Position numbers and translations under genes: made by a program. Below are positions 1 through 8,066 of a stretch of DNA of 64,000 nt, piece by piece. The stretch is from contig JAQYWR010000047.1 in the NCBI GenBank assembly GCA_029379225.1, forward strand, positions 1-64,000. The letters are read 5' to 3'. The notes beneath the pieces are model-generated. The model was not told the DNA's origin. It worked only from the letters and a program-made list of their open reading frames with translations, and ran no database searches. Source of the DNA: Nostoc sp. S4 (lineage in GTDB: Bacteria; Cyanobacteriota; Cyanobacteriia; Cyanobacteriales; Nostocaceae). Positions within the stretch are counted from its first letter, which is position 1. The number at the start of each line of letters is the position of its first letter.

Positions 1-1
1 T

Positions 2-445
2 CTACGTAGATATTTATTGGCGATCGCCCTTCGGAAAAACTTTTTGGTTTACTGTAAATATCAACCTTTTAGTTCCACAACCTTTAAACTACAAGGCGTA
101 GCAGGAGTTGAACCTGATGCTTGCTTTTATATTCAGAATTATCAGCAAATGATTGGTCGTCGCCGCTTACAACCTGACGATCCGCCGCCAGATTTAGCAA
201 TTGAAACTGATGTCACATCAAAAACTACTCTTGATGCTTATCAAGCGATTGGAGTTCCAGAACTATGGGTTTACGATAGCGGAAACCTTTCTATTTGTTT
301 GCTGAGAGATGGGAAATATATAAAATCTAACACCAGTCCTAATTTTGAAGATATAGCGATTACTCAAATTATCCCTGCTGCGGTGGAACGTAGTTGGCAA
401 GTAGGAAGTTTTCAAGCTTTAGAAGAATTGGAAGCGAAGATTTAG
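2..445 (+). CDS. Uma2 family (DUF820) putative endonuclease, 5' partial
   Basis: C-terminal part of a Uma2/DUF820 protein, a PD-(D/E)XK-fold family that is greatly expanded in cyanobacteria. Visible family marks are GVEPDACFYIQN, LAIETDVTS followed by a run to YQAIGVPELWVYD, which carry the acidic and catalytic-core residues of the fold. The frame is open to the left edge of the window without a stop, and the recognised domain normally has about 50 more residues in front, so the gene is cut by the window. A TTG at 17 is not needed as a start. The cellular role of Uma2 proteins is not established; nuclease activity is inferred from fold only. Confidence 0.8.
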   Translation, partial: LRRYLLAIALRKNFLVYCKYQPFSSTTFKLQGVAGVEPDACFYIQNYQQMIGRRRLQPDDPPPDLAIETDVTSKTTLDAYQAIGVPELWVYDSGNLSICLLRDGKYIKSNTSPNFEDIAITQIIPAAVERSWQVGSFQALEELEAKI

Positions 446-660
446 TAAATAAAAATAGCTAGTAAAAGGTGCGATCGCATTTCGATAAATAGTGAGTTCA
501 ACAGTTCAGCAAATTATGGGAAAGTTTATAGTGTAGGTTTGTTGAGCGTCGCTTTTAGGCATCTTAAATCTTATCAATTAATAACTTATGAATAGCTTTA
601 AAAGATGCTTACTGTGGTAAACTATGCACTTTTCTAATTAACTATTAATTAAATTAAAAA

Positions 661-2112
661 TTATTCTTGAGAATTACTTTCTTCTTGTTCGCTATCATCA
701 GGTAAATCCATTTTTGGCCGCCTATAATTAGCCAAAGTCACTCCTTCTTCTAAATATACAGCAGAATATTTACTCAACCCGATACGCTGTGACGAATAAA
801 TTCCAGAATGACCTGAAAATAAGTAGCTGACTACACAAGCAATACCAATAAATATGCCTGATTCTAAACCGAATAATTCAATTCCCATTAGGGTTGATGC
901 TAAAGGTGTATTTGCTGCACCTGCAAACACGCCTACAAATCCCATTCCTGCTAATAGTGGTGCAGGTAATCCCAAAATCAATGACAAAGCATTACCTAAA
1001 GTTGCACCAATAAAAAACAAAGGTGTCACCTCTCCTCCTTTAAAACCTGCTCCTAAAGTTAAAGCTGTTAGACCCAATTTGGCAGCAAAATCCCAAGGAG
1101 GTAGTTGAGTGTAGAAAGAATCAACGATAGTAGGGATACCAAGCCCAATGTACTTGGTTGTACCACTCAATCCAACAATTATTGCTACTAGCGCACCGCC
1201 GATTAAAGGGCGTATTGGAGGATATGATATTTTGGTTTTAAAGAAGTGACTAATTTGGTGAGTTACTTTAGCAAAAAATCTGGCTACTATTCCAAAGATT
1301 ATACCTGCAATAATTGCAGAAATTAATCCCCAAATTGTCAGCGTCGGTACGGAAGAAGCGTGTCGGTATGCTGTATGATGCAAACCTAATAGTAAAGTTA
1401 CTTGATTTCCCACGATCGCTGCAATTAAAGCCGGAAAAAGAGCGTCGTAATGAATTTTCCCAATCGCTAAAACTTCTAGACCAAATACAGTTCCAGCTAA
1501 GGGAGTACCAAAAACTGAAGCAAATCCCCCACTGATACCTGCGGTTAATAAAATTCGCCGATTAGCTCCTTGAAAATGAAATATTTTAGTCAATTGGTCT
1601 GCCAAAGAAGCACCCATTTGTAATGCTGTACCTTCACGACCGGCTGAACCTCCAAATAAGTGAGTTAGGTCTGTTCCTAGTAGAACAAGAGGAGCCATCC
1701 GGAAGGGAATAATATCTTTAGGTTTATGAATTTCTTCCAACAAAAGATTATTTCCAGCTTCTACAGTCCGACCAAATTGATGATAAATCCAACCACTCAA
1801 GAAGCCACCAAGGGGAAGTAAAGCGATAATCCACCGATGTGATTCTCGCCAATCAGTTGCCCATTCCAATGATGCTAAAAGAATTGCAGACGCAGTTCCA
1901 GCAAGAATGCCAACCACAAAGGAAATCGGCAACCATTTAATTAGGTGGGGTAGTGCAATAAACGGTTCAAATTGAGCGGTCACCTTGCGAACTTGGGGGC
2001 TAAGAATAATCCCCACTAAAATTATGCCGATAAAAGGCGCAATGCCTAAACGATGGGTAAGTTGAGCGACAAAAAAGCCCATCATTAAAATTGACAATAC
2101 ACTCGCTAGCAT
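661..2112 (-). CDS. CLC-F type fluoride/proton antiporter (ClC family)
   Basis: Integral membrane ClC-family protein of 483 residues. It carries GNNLL (about residues 120-124), where chloride-type ClCs have GSGIP, and GGSAGREGT (about 154-162). Both are marks of the fluoride-exporting CLC-F branch, which swaps cytoplasmic F- for protons. The C-terminal filter region reads GAGFKGGEVTPLFFIGA. A fluoride riboswitch lies just upstream on the same strand, which independently supports the substrate. Odd point: the first 45 residues (RLGIAPFIGIILVGIILSP) look like the first helix of Kef/NhaP-type cation/proton antiporters rather than ClC; the ClC homology begins near residue 58. Export of fluoride is inferred from subfamily motifs and context. 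Confidence 0.88.
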   Translation of the reverse strand: MLASVLSILMMGFFVAQLTHRLGIAPFIGIILVGIILSPQVRKVTAQFEPFIALPHLIKWLPISFVVGILAGTASAILLASLEWATDWRESHRWIIALLPLGGFLSGWIYHQFGRTVEAGNNLLLEEIHKPKDIIPFRMAPLVLLGTDLTHLFGGSAGREGTALQMGASLADQLTKIFHFQGANRRILLTAGISGGFASVFGTPLAGTVFGLEVLAIGKIHYDALFPALIAAIVGNQVTLLLGLHHTAYRHASSVPTLTIWGLISAIIAGIIFGIVARFFAKVTHQISHFFKTKISYPPIRPLIGGALVAIIVGLSGTTKYIGLGIPTIVDSFYTQLPPWDFAAKLGLTALTLGAGFKGGEVTPLFFIGATLGNALSLILGLPAPLLAGMGFVGVFAGAANTPLASTLMGIELFGLESGIFIGIACVVSYLFSGHSGIYSSQRIGLSKYSAVYLEEGVTLANYRRPKMDLPDDSEQEESNSQE

Positions 2113-2185
2113 CCCATGACTCCTTGAAGCGCGATTTGTAGACAGATACTTTCTACAGAAGAGTCAGGTAATACATTTAGTCAAG

Positions 2186-2220
2186 CCCTACTCTCCCGCA
2201 GTCAGCGAAGAAAGTAGGAG
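2186..2220 (-). terminator. Hairpin in the expression platform of the fluoride riboswitch
   Basis: On the minus strand the CCTACT that ends the aptamer can pair with AGTAGG about 20 bases further on. It overlaps the last conserved aptamer bases, so formation of this hairpin and the ligand-bound fold would compete. No long T-run follows, so control of translation or a Rho-type mechanism is equally possible. Confidence 0.4.
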
Positions 2221-2283
2221 CTATCAGCCTTTTCAGTGATGATTTATCGGGTTGGAAAGGCGGTTTTGGCGAGCTCCATCGCC
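2214..2283 (-). promoter_or_regulatory. Fluoride riboswitch (crcB motif)
   Basis: Read on the minus strand, the element starts GGCGATGGAGCTCGCC, then AAAACCGCC, a variable loop, and AAAGGCTGATAGCTCCTAC. These are the conserved blocks of the crcB RNA: the GGNGATGG...CNCC hairpin, the AACCGCC strand and the TGATNNCTCCTAC block; GCCTTT pairs with AAAGGC. It lies about 100 bases upstream of the CLC-F start codon, in the orientation needed to act in its 5' leader. Fluoride binding would be expected to turn the exporter on. Confidence 0.93.
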
Positions 2284-2423
2284 ATTAATTTGACACTAAA
2301 TTAAGGATACCATTTTTGCTTTTGCCTTGTTGTATTAGTTTCTAAAATTAATGACTGCCTTTCCCAATTAAAATAGCAATATACCAGCCGCCTCAGTAAA
2401 GCATGTACCATTAACGGTATGAT

Positions 2424-4502
2424 ATGTTGCCATCATCAGAAAGTAATTACCAGCCTATTCAAGATTCTCAAACCAAACTAGATCGGTTTATAGTTTGTGG
2501 TCTTGGAAGTTTGGGTCAGCATTGTGTTTCTATCCTCAAAGAGTATGGTGTTGTTGTCAATGCTATCGACCAAGAACAACCAAAAGATTTACAGATACCA
2601 AATTTATTAAGTTTATTAGAACGATTACTAATCGGAGATTGTCGTCAGGCTGGTGTTTTAGAACAAGCAAACATTACTCAGTGCCGAACTATAATTTTAG
2701 CTACTGGTAACGAACGAGTAAATATAGAAGCTGCTTTGGCAGCACGGCTGTTAAATCCTCAAGCTCGCTTAGTTATACGTTCTGAAAAACAAAATCTTAA
2801 TCAACTTTTAAGTCAGACTCTTGGTAATTTTATAGCTTTTGAGCCAAATCAAATTTCTGCTTCTGGCTTTGCTATTGCAGCTCTTGGAGATGAGAGTATT
2901 GGATATTTTCAGATGGCAGAATATCAATTTCGGGTAGTCAAGCATCAGGTGAAAATGAGCGATAACTGGTGCAATAAATTGCATATATATGAACTTAATA
3001 CCCTACATCGTCGATTATTAAATCATGCTCATGATTCATTTTTATTGCCAAAAGAATTTCATCAATGGGAACCAGAAGCAACACTAAGCCCAGGTGATAC
3101 AATTATTTATATTGAAGTTACAGAGCAGCTTAGAAGTTTAAAAAAATTTCCTACTCAGCCTAAGTACAACTGGCAGCAGTTATGGCAAGAGATTCTATTA
3201 GGCAGAGCATGGAAAAAATTTAAACATAAAATTGTATATCTCTCGCGAACATTCTCTCGTTATCAGAGTTTGCGAGTGGCAATCATTTGTGGGTTGACAG
3301 TACTTTTTCTCTGGGGTTTAGGAACAGTTATTTATATTTTAAATTATCCTGGAAGTAACATATTGGAAGCATTTTATGCTACTGGTGTTTTACTTTTGGG
3401 AGGATACGGAGATATTTTTGGCGGTATTAACTTTAAAACACCACCAGAGGCAGCTCAACATATGTCAGGATGGTTGCGATTGTTTAGCCTTGGACTAACT
3501 TTAATTGGTATAGGTTTTGTTGGAGTCTTATATGCATTACTTACTGATGCTCTTTTAAGTTCCAGATTCGAGTTTTTCAATAGCTACCAGCCATCAATGC
3601 CCCAAAAAGACCATATTATACTAATTGGATTAAATCGAGTTGGTCAACGAGTCGCGGCTTTATTACAAGAATTTAAACAACCTTTTGTGGGTATTAGCAG
3701 CACAGCACTCAATATAGATTTTTTCAAAAAAGTACCACTAATTATTGATAGTATTGCTGATGCTTTAGGAAAAGTGAATCTTGCTAATAGTAAAAGTGTC
3801 GTTGTAGTTACAGATGATGATATAGAGAATCTAGAAATAGCTTTGATGGTACATGCTCAGAGTCCTACAACTCGTGTAGTAATTCGGACTTACGACCGAT
3901 ATTTTCGTGATAATGTTGCACGGTTGTTTCCTTATGCTCAAGTTATTTGCACCTCTGCTATTTCAGCAGAAGTTTTTGCGGCTGCGGCTTTTGGAGAAAA
4001 TATTCTCAGCTTGTTTAACTTCGATACTCAAACTATTTTGGTAGTAGAGTACATAATTGAAGCTAATGATACACTCAATGGATTACTATTGGCTGAGGTT
4101 GCTTATGGTTATGGAGTCGTGCCAATTTTATACCAAAGCCTGAAGCGATCGCCTGTAAAGTTAATGCCTTCTGATAATATACAACTTGGTATTGGCGATC
4201 GCCTCATCGTCCTGGCGAATAGTAACAGCCTGCAACGGATTGAACGCGGCGAAATGCTTCCTCGAACTTGGCAAGTAGAAGTCGAGAAAGTGTTAGCTCA
4301 AGATGCTATTTTTGATGGTGCAAATGAAATAAGTATAATCTCAGGATGTAATATTGGCACAGCTAGAAAGTTGATGGATAATTTGCCTGGACAGTTACCA
4401 AGAGCATTATATAAACAACAAGCTTTGCGCCTAGTGCGAAGGCTGTCTAAATTAAGAGTTACAGCTCGCTTGCAACCCTCTTCCCATAGTAGAGATAATT
4501 AA
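2424..4502 (+). CDS. RCK-pore-RCK potassium channel-like protein (two TrkA-N domains)
   Basis: A 692-residue protein with an N-terminal Rossmann domain (FIVCGLGSLGQ at about 23-33, a TrkA-N/RCK nucleotide-binding fold). It is followed by a membrane helix (VAIICGLTVLFLWGLG, about 287-302), a pore loop with GGYGD resembling the K+ selectivity filter TVGYGD, and a second helix (LGLTLIGIGFVGVLYALL). A second TrkA-N domain (HIILIGLNRVGQ) and a C-terminal regulatory domain complete it. The double-RCK plan resembles large K+ channels and CASTOR/POLLUX-like proteins more than simple KtrA. Transport of K+ is inferred. It is divergent from the fluoride exporter, with the riboswitch leader between them. 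Confidence 0.75.
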   Translation: MLPSSESNYQPIQDSQTKLDRFIVCGLGSLGQHCVSILKEYGVVVNAIDQEQPKDLQIPNLLSLLERLLIGDCRQAGVLEQANITQCRTIILATGNERVNIEAALAARLLNPQARLVIRSEKQNLNQLLSQTLGNFIAFEPNQISASGFAIAALGDESIGYFQMAEYQFRVVKHQVKMSDNWCNKLHIYELNTLHRRLLNHAHDSFLLPKEFHQWEPEATLSPGDTIIYIEVTEQLRSLKKFPTQPKYNWQQLWQEILLGRAWKKFKHKIVYLSRTFSRYQSLRVAIICGLTVLFLWGLGTVIYILNYPGSNILEAFYATGVLLLGGYGDIFGGINFKTPPEAAQHMSGWLRLFSLGLTLIGIGFVGVLYALLTDALLSSRFEFFNSYQPSMPQKDHIILIGLNRVGQRVAALLQEFKQPFVGISSTALNIDFFKKVPLIIDSIADALGKVNLANSKSVVVVTDDDIENLEIALMVHAQSPTTRVVIRTYDRYFRDNVARLFPYAQVICTSAISAEVFAAAAFGENILSLFNFDTQTILVVEYIIEANDTLNGLLLAEVAYGYGVVPILYQSLKRSPVKLMPSDNIQLGIGDRLIVLANSNSLQRIERGEMLPRTWQVEVEKVLAQDAIFDGANEISIISGCNIGTARKLMDNLPGQLPRALYKQQALRLVRRLSKLRVTARLQPSSHSRDN

Positions 4503-4840
4503 AGAAGAATACAGAATCCACAATTAAGAGCGCGGGTGATTCAATTGTAAATTATTTTTTGTTAAATTAATCTTGTCAATTAGTTAAAAGATGTATGACT
4601 ACAGACAGATGCAATTTTTGATTGCATTTGATTTTCTATTTATAGAAAATAATTAAAAAAGCTAAAAATTTAAGATATAAATTCGATGACATTTTCCCAA
4701 TAAAATGGAGAAAACCGTACTTATTAGAGAGGTTTTCTACACTATATATCCGAATTTACCTAGATACAATCAAACTGTGGCTTAATTAATGCTGTCTTTA
4801 ATAAAAACTATATGCACAGCATTAGCAGGAGAGCGAAAAT
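4503..4840. other. Intergenic region with three perfect hairpins
   Basis: AT-rich spacer upstream of htpX. It holds three exact inverted repeats: ATGCAAT/ATTGCAT at 4609-4627, ATTTTCTA/TAGAAAAT at 4631-4650, and AGAAAACC/GGTTTTCT at 4709-4738. The first two may terminate the channel gene; the third lies about 100 bases before the htpX start and could be a leader structure or operator. No reading frame is evident. Confidence 0.6.
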
Positions 4841-5707
4841 ATGACAAATCAACTGAAAACGGCTGCTTTGCTAGCTGCACTAAGTGGTCTTTTGATAGCA
4901 ATTAGTTACTGGATAATTGGTGGTACTAGTGGCTTGATTATCGGAATCGGGTTAGCAGCAGTAACAAACCTATTTTCCTGGTATCAATCAGATAAGATTG
5001 CCCTGGCAGTATATCGGGCACAACCTGTAAGTGAAAGGGAAGTTCCGGGGCTTTATCGAACTGTGGAAAAGTTGTCTCGTCGCGCCAACATTCCTACGCC
5101 CAGAGTTTATATTGTCCCTAGCCAAACTCCTAACGCCTTCGCTACAGGAAGAGATCCAGAAAACGCTGCTGTTGCTGTCACCGAAGGCATTTTGAATATA
5201 TTACCAGAGGATGAGCTAGAAGGCGTTATTGCCCACGAACTCACCCACATTATTAATCGTGATACCCTCACACAAGCTGTTGCTGCTACGGTGGCTGGTG
5301 CTATTTCATTCCTAGCACAAATGGTGAGTTACAGCTTATGGTTTGGCGGTGGCTCGCGAGATGACAACAGAGGTGGAAATCCGTTGGGTGTTTTATTAAC
5401 AGTAATGCTTGCGCCATTAGCTGCAACAATCATTCAGCTAGCCATTTCACGTACACGAGAATTCTCTGCTGATGCCGGTTCTGCTAAATTAACAGGTAAT
5501 CCCCGCGCTTTAGCCAGAGCGTTACAAAGGCTAGAAGCTACAGCAAGACAGATACCTTTAAATACTAATCCAGCTTTTGAGCCATTATTAATTATCAATT
5601 CCATTTCTGGACAATTTTTGGGTAACTTATTCTCCAGTCACCCTGCTACAGAAGCGCGAGTTGCGGCGTTGCTGAAATTAGAGCAACAATTGACAACAAA
5701 AGCTTAA
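4841..5707 (+). CDS. htpX: HtpX-like M48 zinc metalloprotease
   Basis: Membrane metalloprotease of 288 residues. Two N-terminal hydrophobic helices (residues 8-27 and 29-44) precede a domain with the zinc site HELTH (132-136) and a downstream SRTREFSADAGSA block that supplies the third ligand. Further hydrophobic segments lie around 142-162 and 182-200. HtpX proteases clear misfolded membrane proteins during envelope stress. Length and order match the family. The start ATG is preceded by AGGAGAG. No partner gene is adjacent. Confidence 0.9.
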   Translation: MTNQLKTAALLAALSGLLIAISYWIIGGTSGLIIGIGLAAVTNLFSWYQSDKIALAVYRAQPVSEREVPGLYRTVEKLSRRANIPTPRVYIVPSQTPNAFATGRDPENAAVAVTEGILNILPEDELEGVIAHELTHIINRDTLTQAVAATVAGAISFLAQMVSYSLWFGGGSRDDNRGGNPLGVLLTVMLAPLAATIIQLAISRTREFSADAGSAKLTGNPRALARALQRLEATARQIPLNTNPAFEPLLIINSISGQFLGNLFSSHPATEARVAALLKLEQQLTTKA

Positions 5708-5795
5708 TTAGTCATTTGTCCTTTACAAATTACTAATCAGTACGGGGTGCAATTCTTATTCAAGAGTAAGCTTTGCAATTAAGGATGTTTTAAGT

Positions 5796-6233
5796 ATGAC
5801 TTCTAACAACATCGAATTCATTGAAGCTACATTTGTGGAATCTACTGAATCGACAGTAATTGTAGAAATTAGTTCTCAAAGTGACGAATTAGTAGAAATT
5901 GAATTGGCTGGTGAAAGTGATGAGGTGAAGCGCGAAACCAAAGCCCTGATTGAGGCACTAAAAAGACGCGCCCAAACTGAGGCAGATTCAACAGGTACTC
6001 TCACGCGTGAAACCTATTTAAAATCTGTGCGTCAAGCTAGAGAATTGATTGAACAAAGGAAAATTATGGAAGACGATCGCGTTCAATTAGAAAATGCCTG
6101 GGCAGTAATTCAAGACGAAGCCCAGAGGAATTGGCACTTAGTAATGAAAGAGTTAGTAGATTTCAATTTTCGCCTACAAAAGGCTGCCAGAGTTGCTTGG
6201 GAAACCTTCAATCACCCTTACTCTCAAAGTTAA
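5796..6233 (+). CDS. Conserved hypothetical cyanobacterial protein
   Basis: A 145-residue acidic protein. The first 40 residues are rich in Glu, Ser and Val in an alternating, probably beta pattern; the remainder is predicted helical and charged, with possible coiled coil around residues 45-100, ending QKAARVAWETFNHPY. No signal peptide or membrane segment is seen. I do not recognise a function. It follows htpX on the same strand with an 88-base gap and has good codon structure, so it is probably real. It converges on the next Uma2 gene, with a strong hairpin between the two. Confidence 0.6.
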   Translation: MTSNNIEFIEATFVESTESTVIVEISSQSDELVEIELAGESDEVKRETKALIEALKRRAQTEADSTGTLTRETYLKSVRQARELIEQRKIMEDDRVQLENAWAVIQDEAQRNWHLVMKELVDFNFRLQKAARVAWETFNHPYSQS

Positions 6234-6265
6234 ATACTGGAAAACTTATAACTGTTTTAAACCCA

Positions 6266-6886
6266 TTACACCAAACCAGCTTGAAAAATCTGGTTTGGGG
6301 TGAGATTCAATTCAGGAAAAGTTAGGGAGATAATGCGATCGCTATCTTGAAACTTATTTATCTGATATTCGCCATCAACTAAGTTACAGACAAAGATTGT
6401 CGGTTGTTTGGGGTTGCCAATAAAATTACGTCCACCCAACGCTGCATAATCTATAATCCAGTATTCAGGGATACCCATCTCTTCATAATCAGCATATTTT
6501 AAATAATAATCGTCTCGCCAGTTGGTTGATACAACCTCAATTACCAAAGGTATCGATGCAGCCAAACTCACCGTAGATTGTTTTTTCCACAATGGCTCAT
6601 TTGTTAAATTTGTACGATTTAGCACCAACACATCTGGGAAATAACCAGAATCTTTTTTTAGAGGTCTAACTATAGCTTGGTTCGGGACAATGTAGGGGAG
6701 GTCTAATCGGTCTATAAAAGCACTCAGTTTTATCGTCAAAAAACCCTTTACTTCTTCATGGTCTCCGACTGGTTGTGCCATTTCAACGATTTCCCCGTTA
6801 TGTAGTTCGTGGCGTCCTCCAGAATTTTCACGTAGGCGATCGACGAATTCCTCAAAGGTTACTAGGTTAGGTATGGCTTGAGTCAT
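6266..6886 (-). CDS. Uma2 family (DUF820) putative endonuclease
   Basis: Full-length Uma2 protein of 206 residues. The core motifs are GRHELHNGEIVEM near the N terminus, then YFPDVLVLNR, and LVIEVVSTNWRDDYYLKYADYEEMGIPEYWIID. The Asp of PDV and the Glu of VIEV match the PD-(D/E)XK catalytic layout. The function of this family in cyanobacteria is unknown; many are associated with mobile regions. It overlaps a bidirectional hairpin at its 3' end. Confidence 0.85.
   Translation of the reverse strand: MTQAIPNLVTFEEFVDRLRENSGGRHELHNGEIVEMAQPVGDHEEVKGFLTIKLSAFIDRLDLPYIVPNQAIVRPLKKDSGYFPDVLVLNRTNLTNEPLWKKQSTVSLAASIPLVIEVVSTNWRDDYYLKYADYEEMGIPEYWIIDYAALGGRNFIGNPKQPTIFVCNLVDGEYQINKFQDSDRIISLTFPELNLTPNQIFQAGLV
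6269..6302. terminator. Bidirectional hairpin terminator
   Basis: CACCAAACCAG pairs with CTGGTTTGGGGTG (one bulged G) around a 10-base loop. It lies between the convergent hypothetical gene at 5796-6233 and the Uma2 gene, overlapping the last codons of the latter. The T-tract is weak on both sides. Confidence 0.5.
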
Positions 6887-7062
6887 TGCTTTTGAGAGTT
6901 ATTGCTAGACATGATTGTGACGAATGGATTCACAAAACCTAGATTTAGAATCCTATGGTAGTCCTTTTGATCGATCAACTTACCTGTCTGATGAAATAGT
7001 TGAAAAACTGGCACAGGATTGTTGCCAGATTTTTATTCATAACAAAAGAAAGATATTTACCA

Positions 7063-7707
7063 CTACCGTCCACCAAATAACGAATGGGCAAACAAAGCGG
7101 CTTGAGTGCGATCGCGTAAACTTAACCGACTCAGAATATTAGTAACATAATTCTTAACAGTGTTTTCGGAAAGAAACAGCGATTGGGCAATTTCACGATT
7201 ATTGGCTCCAGAAGCAATTAACCGCAATACATCTAATTCTCTGGGTGTGAGTTGTGCCAATTCAGGAGGAGGTTCCACGGACGAGACAGGTGTGGCAATA
7301 GGCATAAGTGCTTTCTCAAACAATCCTGGACCGAGTAGAGTCTGTCCCTTGTAAACGGATAGAATTGCCAACATTAGTTCATCTGGTTCGGTGTCCTTGA
7401 GTAAATACCCCTTTGCACCTAGCCGCATTGCTTGAGAAACATACTCATCATCATCGAAGGTGGTGAGGACAAGAACCTTAATATCAGGATATTGTTGAGC
7501 GATCGCTTTTGTGGTGGCAACTCCATCCATTATCGGCATCCGAATATCCATTAGTACAATATCGGGTTGCAGTGCGGCAAGCTGTTCGAGTGCCCGTTGC
7601 CCATTCTCTGCCTCACCGATTACCTGCATCTGGGCATTCGACTCAAGCATACTCTTAAGTCCCTGGCGAATAAGATGCTGGTCGTCAACTAATAAAATCT
7701 TAATCAT
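7063..7707 (-). CDS. NarL/FixJ-type response regulator
   Basis: Response regulator of 214 residues, starting at the ATG at 7707 (MIKILLVDDQHLIRQGL). A longer frame reaches 7779 but adds only non-homologous residues. The receiver domain has the acidic pair DD, the phosphoacceptor Asp in DIVLMDIRMP, and the Lys of LLKDTEP. The C terminus is a LuxR-type helix-turn-helix (LTPRELDVLRLIASGANNREIA, then SENTVKNYV). It is downstream of the histidine kinase on the same strand and is very probably its partner, although about 360 bases including repeats separate them. Target genes are unknown. Confidence 0.92.
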   Translation of the reverse strand: MIKILLVDDQHLIRQGLKSMLESNAQMQVIGEAENGQRALEQLAALQPDIVLMDIRMPIMDGVATTKAIAQQYPDIKVLVLTTFDDDEYVSQAMRLGAKGYLLKDTEPDELMLAILSVYKGQTLLGPGLFEKALMPIATPVSSVEPPPELAQLTPRELDVLRLIASGANNREIAQSLFLSENTVKNYVTNILSRLSLRDRTQAALFAHSLFGGR

Positions 7708-7780
7708 AAGTAAAAATGCATATTCATTGTGCGATCGCTGTTGTAGCGTTTTTAAATATTTGTACAAAGTTGATAACAAA

Positions 7781-8062
7781 GGCAGGAGTTAGGAGGCAGA
7801 GGGCAGGAGGTAGAAAGTATCAATTAAAACTTTATTTCTGGGTTTAAAGGCTAGTTATAGCAGGAGGCAGGAGGTAAAAACCTTACTATTAGTGAGATTC
7901 ATCCTTTCAATATGTCCTAAAGGGTGTGACTCCGGCTATAAAAGCAAAAATTATAGTGAGACTGCTTGCAGCGACGTATAAAATGTCCTTACTTCAATCC
8001 ATTCTTTTAAGGGTAGGTTCCCTCCTGCCTCCTGCCTTCTGTCTCCCGCCTCCTAAAACATT
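7781..8062. repeat. GGCAGGA-type repeats between kinase and regulator genes
   Basis: Purine-rich copies at 7781-7813 and 7857-7879 (based on GGCAGGA heptamers and ending AGGAGGTAAAA) face an opposite copy at 8021-8062 (CCTCCTGCC units ending AAAACATT). Together they could fold the spacer into a long stem. The same element recurs at 24571-24612 and 63952-64000. This is a short-tandem-repeat family typical of Nostocales. Confidence 0.75.
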
Positions 8063-8066
8063 AACT

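Noticed and set aside
6924..7142. A 72-codon open frame on the plus strand between the Uma2 gene and the response regulator
   Set aside because: It has no ribosome site, overlaps the end of the regulator gene in antisense, and its second half is just the complement of regulator codons.
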